64,000 nucleotides of DNA. Origin: Rotaria macrura (lineage: Eukaryota; Rotifera; Eurotatoria; Philodinida; Philodinidae). The DNA lies in the NCBI GenBank assembly GCA_900239685.1, contig OENT01000168.1:112281-176280 (forward strand), given 5' to 3'. A program made the position numbers and the translations under genes. Under the pieces are notes generated by a model, which was not told the DNA's origin, ran no database searches, and saw only the letters and a program-made list of their open reading frames with translations. Below, one piece after another: positions 60,500 to 64,000 of the stretch (positions are counted from its first letter, which is position 1; every line of letters starts with the position of its first letter).

Positions 60500-60895
60500 G
60501 GTTAGGAATAGAACCACCCCACATCCAGACCCTCAACAACGGGCTGTCTACACATCAGATCAGCACAATCATTGTGTGATGAAATGGAACAAATGTGCAG
60601 CAGAAGGAATTTTCGTTGCTAGAAGCCATGTAAATGAAAGTGATCTAAAAAAATGTATTTTCCTGACGGACTGTTCGTCAATGCGTTATGTGCCATCTAT
60701 GTAGGAGACTCGCAGAGTCATCGTATAATACGCTGGCCTAAAGGAGCGACATAAGGCACATTCATTGTGGGTAGAAATAACGATGGACACGGAAAAAATC
60801 AGTTGATTTTCTTCAGATGTTTGTCCTTAGACCATCATCGTTACTTCTATGTCGTTGATTGAGACAACCATCGTGTGGAAAGATTTTCAATAAAA
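60500..60895 (+). pseudogene. Decayed NHL-repeat gene fragment
   Basis: Three consecutive NHL-type repeats are readable across frames: SDQHNHCVMKWNKCAAEGIF, then (after one frameshift) DGLFVNALCAIYVGDSQSHR with IIRWPKGAT-stop-GTFIVG, and then HHRYFYVVD-stop-DNHRVERFSIK. The 'DN-H-R-[IV]-x-[RK]-[WF]' phrase and the spacing of about 45 residues are typical of NHL propeller proteins, which are very numerous in bdelloids. A frameshift and at least two stops make it non-functional. An AATAAA occurs right at its end (about 60888). Confidence 0.75.
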
Positions 60896-63800
60896 TAGAT
60901 TTATAAACGTTTTAATTTTTTTGTGCTTCTCTCAAATAAACATCTTAGAATCGATTTTACTTTTAATATATCAGTGTGTGCGAGTGCGCGTGCGACAAAG
61001 ACTCATCCTGATGGTGCCGTGGCGAGCTGAAATCTCGTGCACCCATGTATCATACCCAAATACGTAATTCACATCGTGAGGCGTGTCAATAAGTTCGGTG
61101 AGAGTATACTCATGTAACATGAACACTAAGACAGTTCCCGGTCGAGCTTTTTCAGGCCCACACGAGGAGTTACAATCGATATGACTCATCCATGCCGCTT
61201 AGGCCTATTTCTATTCCATATTTTTCTCACAATGAAAAGTTTCATAGAGTAACTTATAGAGATCGGACAGATTCATTTTAAATGAAATCTACCACCACTA
61301 AAGTACCAAATTTAAAATATTACACGCCAAAACTTACCAAGAGCAATTTACCTGAGTGTGTGGGTATGGGTAAGTTACTCGAACAACCACGCTAACTCCA
61401 TACACTTAGAACCACACCCAAACCAAAAATAAACGCTACCAATTGACTCATTGTGGTCGATTACCTATGTCTGAATTCGTTTGAGTGCGATTAGAATTAA
61501 TATGTCCGACTTTGGTGTCCGTCGAAAACATGCGAATTTCTCCTGAATAGAAGCAGCAAGCGAGCTCATACTTGCGCAGATCGAAACAATAAGTTTCTCT
61601 ATTCAATGGTCAAATGGAAGATTACATTAAGGTGAAAAATGCTTTCAGAATAACGATCATACTTTTTCATTCAAAAATTAAGCTTTTGTGCTCTATCTAA
61701 ATATAACAGCTCAAAACAGTGATTATGAACGTTATTGCTAAGAAAAAAATAATTAGGTCATTTGATTCAAACACAGTGGATATGTTAAAAATGTTGTTCT
61801 TCGGTATTATTTATGGGGCACCCTGTTGTTGAATGGGTAAGGCAAGAAAAAATATTCATTTTCAGTTTTACGATAACGTTTTCTTGAAAGACAAACGTAC
61901 ATTCGAAGTATCAGAGAGAAATTGCAACAGCTCATGTATAGGACGATGTTTCTGAAACTTCTTGGTGACCCCATTGAACTCAGTATCAAAATACGGGTTC
62001 TAACGAGTACTTTCATCTCCTCTGCAATTCGACTTGATTGCAAAGAAAAAAGTGAATTAGGCCGTTTTGTTGTCTTATACGTCCCCGTCCTTAGATACGA
62101 AGATCTACAAACCGTCTTCAAACGGCATCTTTCTATCAGCTCTATGATATGTAGCTTTCGACAGGTGCTGTTCTGTTACTTAGATTAGAAACGTGAATTT
62201 GATTATCATATACCTGCTTTATTCATTCATCATTATCTTTCTTTCACTCTGTGNGAAGACCTACAACAGATAAGTTAAAAGTAACTTTTACTATTCTCGC
62301 CAAATCTCCTTGCAAGCCAAGTCTAAATCCTGTTGCATCCTTAGAAAATCATGGAAGAATCGTTTAGGATCCTGAATATCCGGGATACTCCTTACGATTC
62401 TAGCAGGATATCTGCTCTAGAACCATAGCTAGAGTCACTTAGTATGTTCTCGCTAAGCATCCTAGTAGTTTTCTTCTATTATGGTACTGGTGGAATTTGT
62501 ACACTGTGCTTCTTGGTGAGGTTATCCACTCTCCCCCTCCAAGTCTTATATGGACATTTGTTCCATATTAAATAGAAAATAAGTACGATGATTTCCAAGG
62601 GAATTTCGGTCACGATTGTATACAAGAACCATCATACTCTATTAAGAATCTTGGAATTTCTATTCCAGTTCTGAGGCTGCTGTGATCAGGGTGCTGCTAG
62701 GAATTGCCTTTTGTTCCCGAAAAACCAACTTGATTCCGAAAGAAACGTATAGCCACTAAGTGCTCAGGATCCCGAACTCTTTTCAATGATCTTGAACCCA
62801 CTTATGGGCGTGTCACGTCCATCCTCAATTAAATCCAGTTTAATCCTCACGGAAGAAACTTGTCACGATCCTAAGCAGAAATTTCTTGCAAATTCTATCA
62901 AAATTCTTACCACAGAAAACTGTCAATATTCTTCACGAACTATCTACAAAAATTCTTTCAAGGTTCCTTGAACATACATCGTGTCAGGGTCGTCAACAGG
63001 ATCGTGTGGTGTGCATGTCAAAAGCGATAGCCATACCCACAACTACACTAGGAATCAGTTTCTACATCTGAATAAAAAAGCGGCTTTACTTTTCTCAATA
63101 ATTTTTTAATGCTAGCAGTTAAAAAAATCATCAAAAAATGATCTAAATGATTTATAGGTGAGATTTGTTCAGCAAGTTTTGAATCAGATAGAAGCAGAAA
63201 AAATGTTTTTCTTGAGAAATCTCTCAAAAAAAAGTATATTTCGGATGAGATTACTTGGTAGATGAAGCTAATGGAAATATAGACTAAAAATCATTTGGTT
63301 CAGTTTTCTTTGCGTTCTTTAACTGCACATAGTAATATTGCCTGAAGATTTCCAAAAAGGGCCGGATCTGGGGAGCCTAATATAATCACTATCCGATAGA
63401 GAATTGAAAAGTGCCTACATCTGTGATATTCTCTCATTGAAGCTTATCGTTGCTATCAAATGGAGGTGCTATGATTAGAAGAAAATGACATGTTTTCTTA
63501 CTTTTTGACTTGAAAGTGCCTTTCGCCTTGAGAAATACTGGTTTAATGTAGTTTTTGATTTTGTTTGGAAAGCCAATTCATTGTTTAGCAGACGTGTATG
63601 GCATCGAATATAAGAGAACCGTATCATGCGATCCATGTCTGGTGTTTCTTTATATAACTCACTTACACCATTCCACAACATAACTCAATTTTCTCATTAA
63701 AAATCAACTTTAAAAAATGTGTGACCCGATATTTTTAGTTAGCATGCGATTATAATGCGAATGTTGTGTCTTTCTTTGAAATTTGAAAATATCCATTTTT

Positions 63801-64000
63801 TATGTGCCTTAGGAGTAGATCACACAGACTAAAACCTTTTTAGAAAAATCGAAAATGATATTTTCATCCAACTAAAACAGCTTTCGTGTTCAAAATACGA
63901 TGCTAATTACGGATATTTGTATGAATTTCAAACAAATTGTGTCAAAAAACCATCTTATCTATCTGCCTTCTCTAAGATGTCACAAAGAATAACATTGCCG
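60896..64000. other. Distal 3.1 kb without a recognised gene
   Basis: Short open frames at 60971-61189 (minus strand, GC-richer, starting MSHIDCNSS) and 63475-63681 (minus strand, starting MLWNGVSEL) have ATG starts but no recognisable domain. Between about 62300 and 63000 the sequence looks like a degenerate repeat rich in variants of agaatcct and gattcttgca; an ambiguous base sits at 62254. Confidence 0.4.

Noticed and set aside
60971-61189. 72-codon minus-strand ORF with higher GC
   Set aside because: Has an ATG but no recognised domain and no neighbouring exon; possible but unsupported.
61807-62188. Overlapping ORFs of 88-104 codons on both strands
   Set aside because: Mutual overlap and lack of motifs suggest chance or debris.

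Overview
This window looks like AT-rich nuclear DNA from a bdelloid rotifer (Adineta/Rotaria-like; the genus is inferred). The evidence is: ordinary metazoan housekeeping genes with many tiny (about 45-70 nt) GT-AG introns; a mono-ADP-ribosyltransferase fused to TPRs; rotifer-type rhodopsin-like GPCR, F-box and NHL-repeat sequences; a Penelope-like retroelement with a GIY-YIG domain; and single-exon or nearly single-exon genes of non-metazoan character (a multicopper oxidase and an L-fucose-permease-like transporter). Two ambiguous bases (54353 and 62254) show it is assembled eukaryotic sequence. I found no tRNA, rRNA or CRISPR.

Layout. 1-9 kb: a possible orphan exon, a two-exon ART-TPR gene (2513-4143) and mostly empty DNA. 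9.2-16.4 kb is the dense core. DAD1 (oligosaccharyltransferase), SEC13 (COPII/nuclear pore) and SLC35B4 (UDP-sugar transporter) lie in tandem on the minus strand with gaps of only 84 and 171 bp. ICA1/ICA69 diverges from SLC35B4 across a 211-bp gap. All four products act in the secretory pathway, and the three-gene tandem has the spacing and pyrimidine-rich acceptor sites expected of a spliced-leader operon. A perfect 26-bp hairpin lies 0.5 kb downstream. 18-28.5 kb: a small ubiquitin-like ORF, a FucP-family transporter and a secreted or anchored multicopper oxidase, separated by long empty stretches.

33-38.4 kb: two related GPCR genes in convergent orientation, each broken by a Mutator-like (MULE) DNA element. 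The first insertion has long GC-rich inverted repeats built from iterated units and keeps only a short transposase-tail-like ORF. The second carries a FLYWCH-domain MULE fragment, and its GPCR host also has in-frame stops. 39.5-42.2 kb: an F-box gene and a decayed mariner/Tc1 transposase. 47.5 kb: a two-exon potato-inhibitor-I (eglin/CI-2-like) protease inhibitor. 51.7-53.1 kb: a seven-exon calcineurin-like metallophosphoesterase. 54-56.2 kb: a 5'-truncated Penelope-like element abutting a GC-rich 32-bp tandem array. 58.9-59.9 kb: an LRAT-domain membrane protein. 60.5-60.9 kb: a decayed NHL-repeat gene. The last 3 kb has no recognisable gene.

Exon coordinates were worked out by hand from reading frame, GT-AG sites and family resemblance. 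No database search was run.
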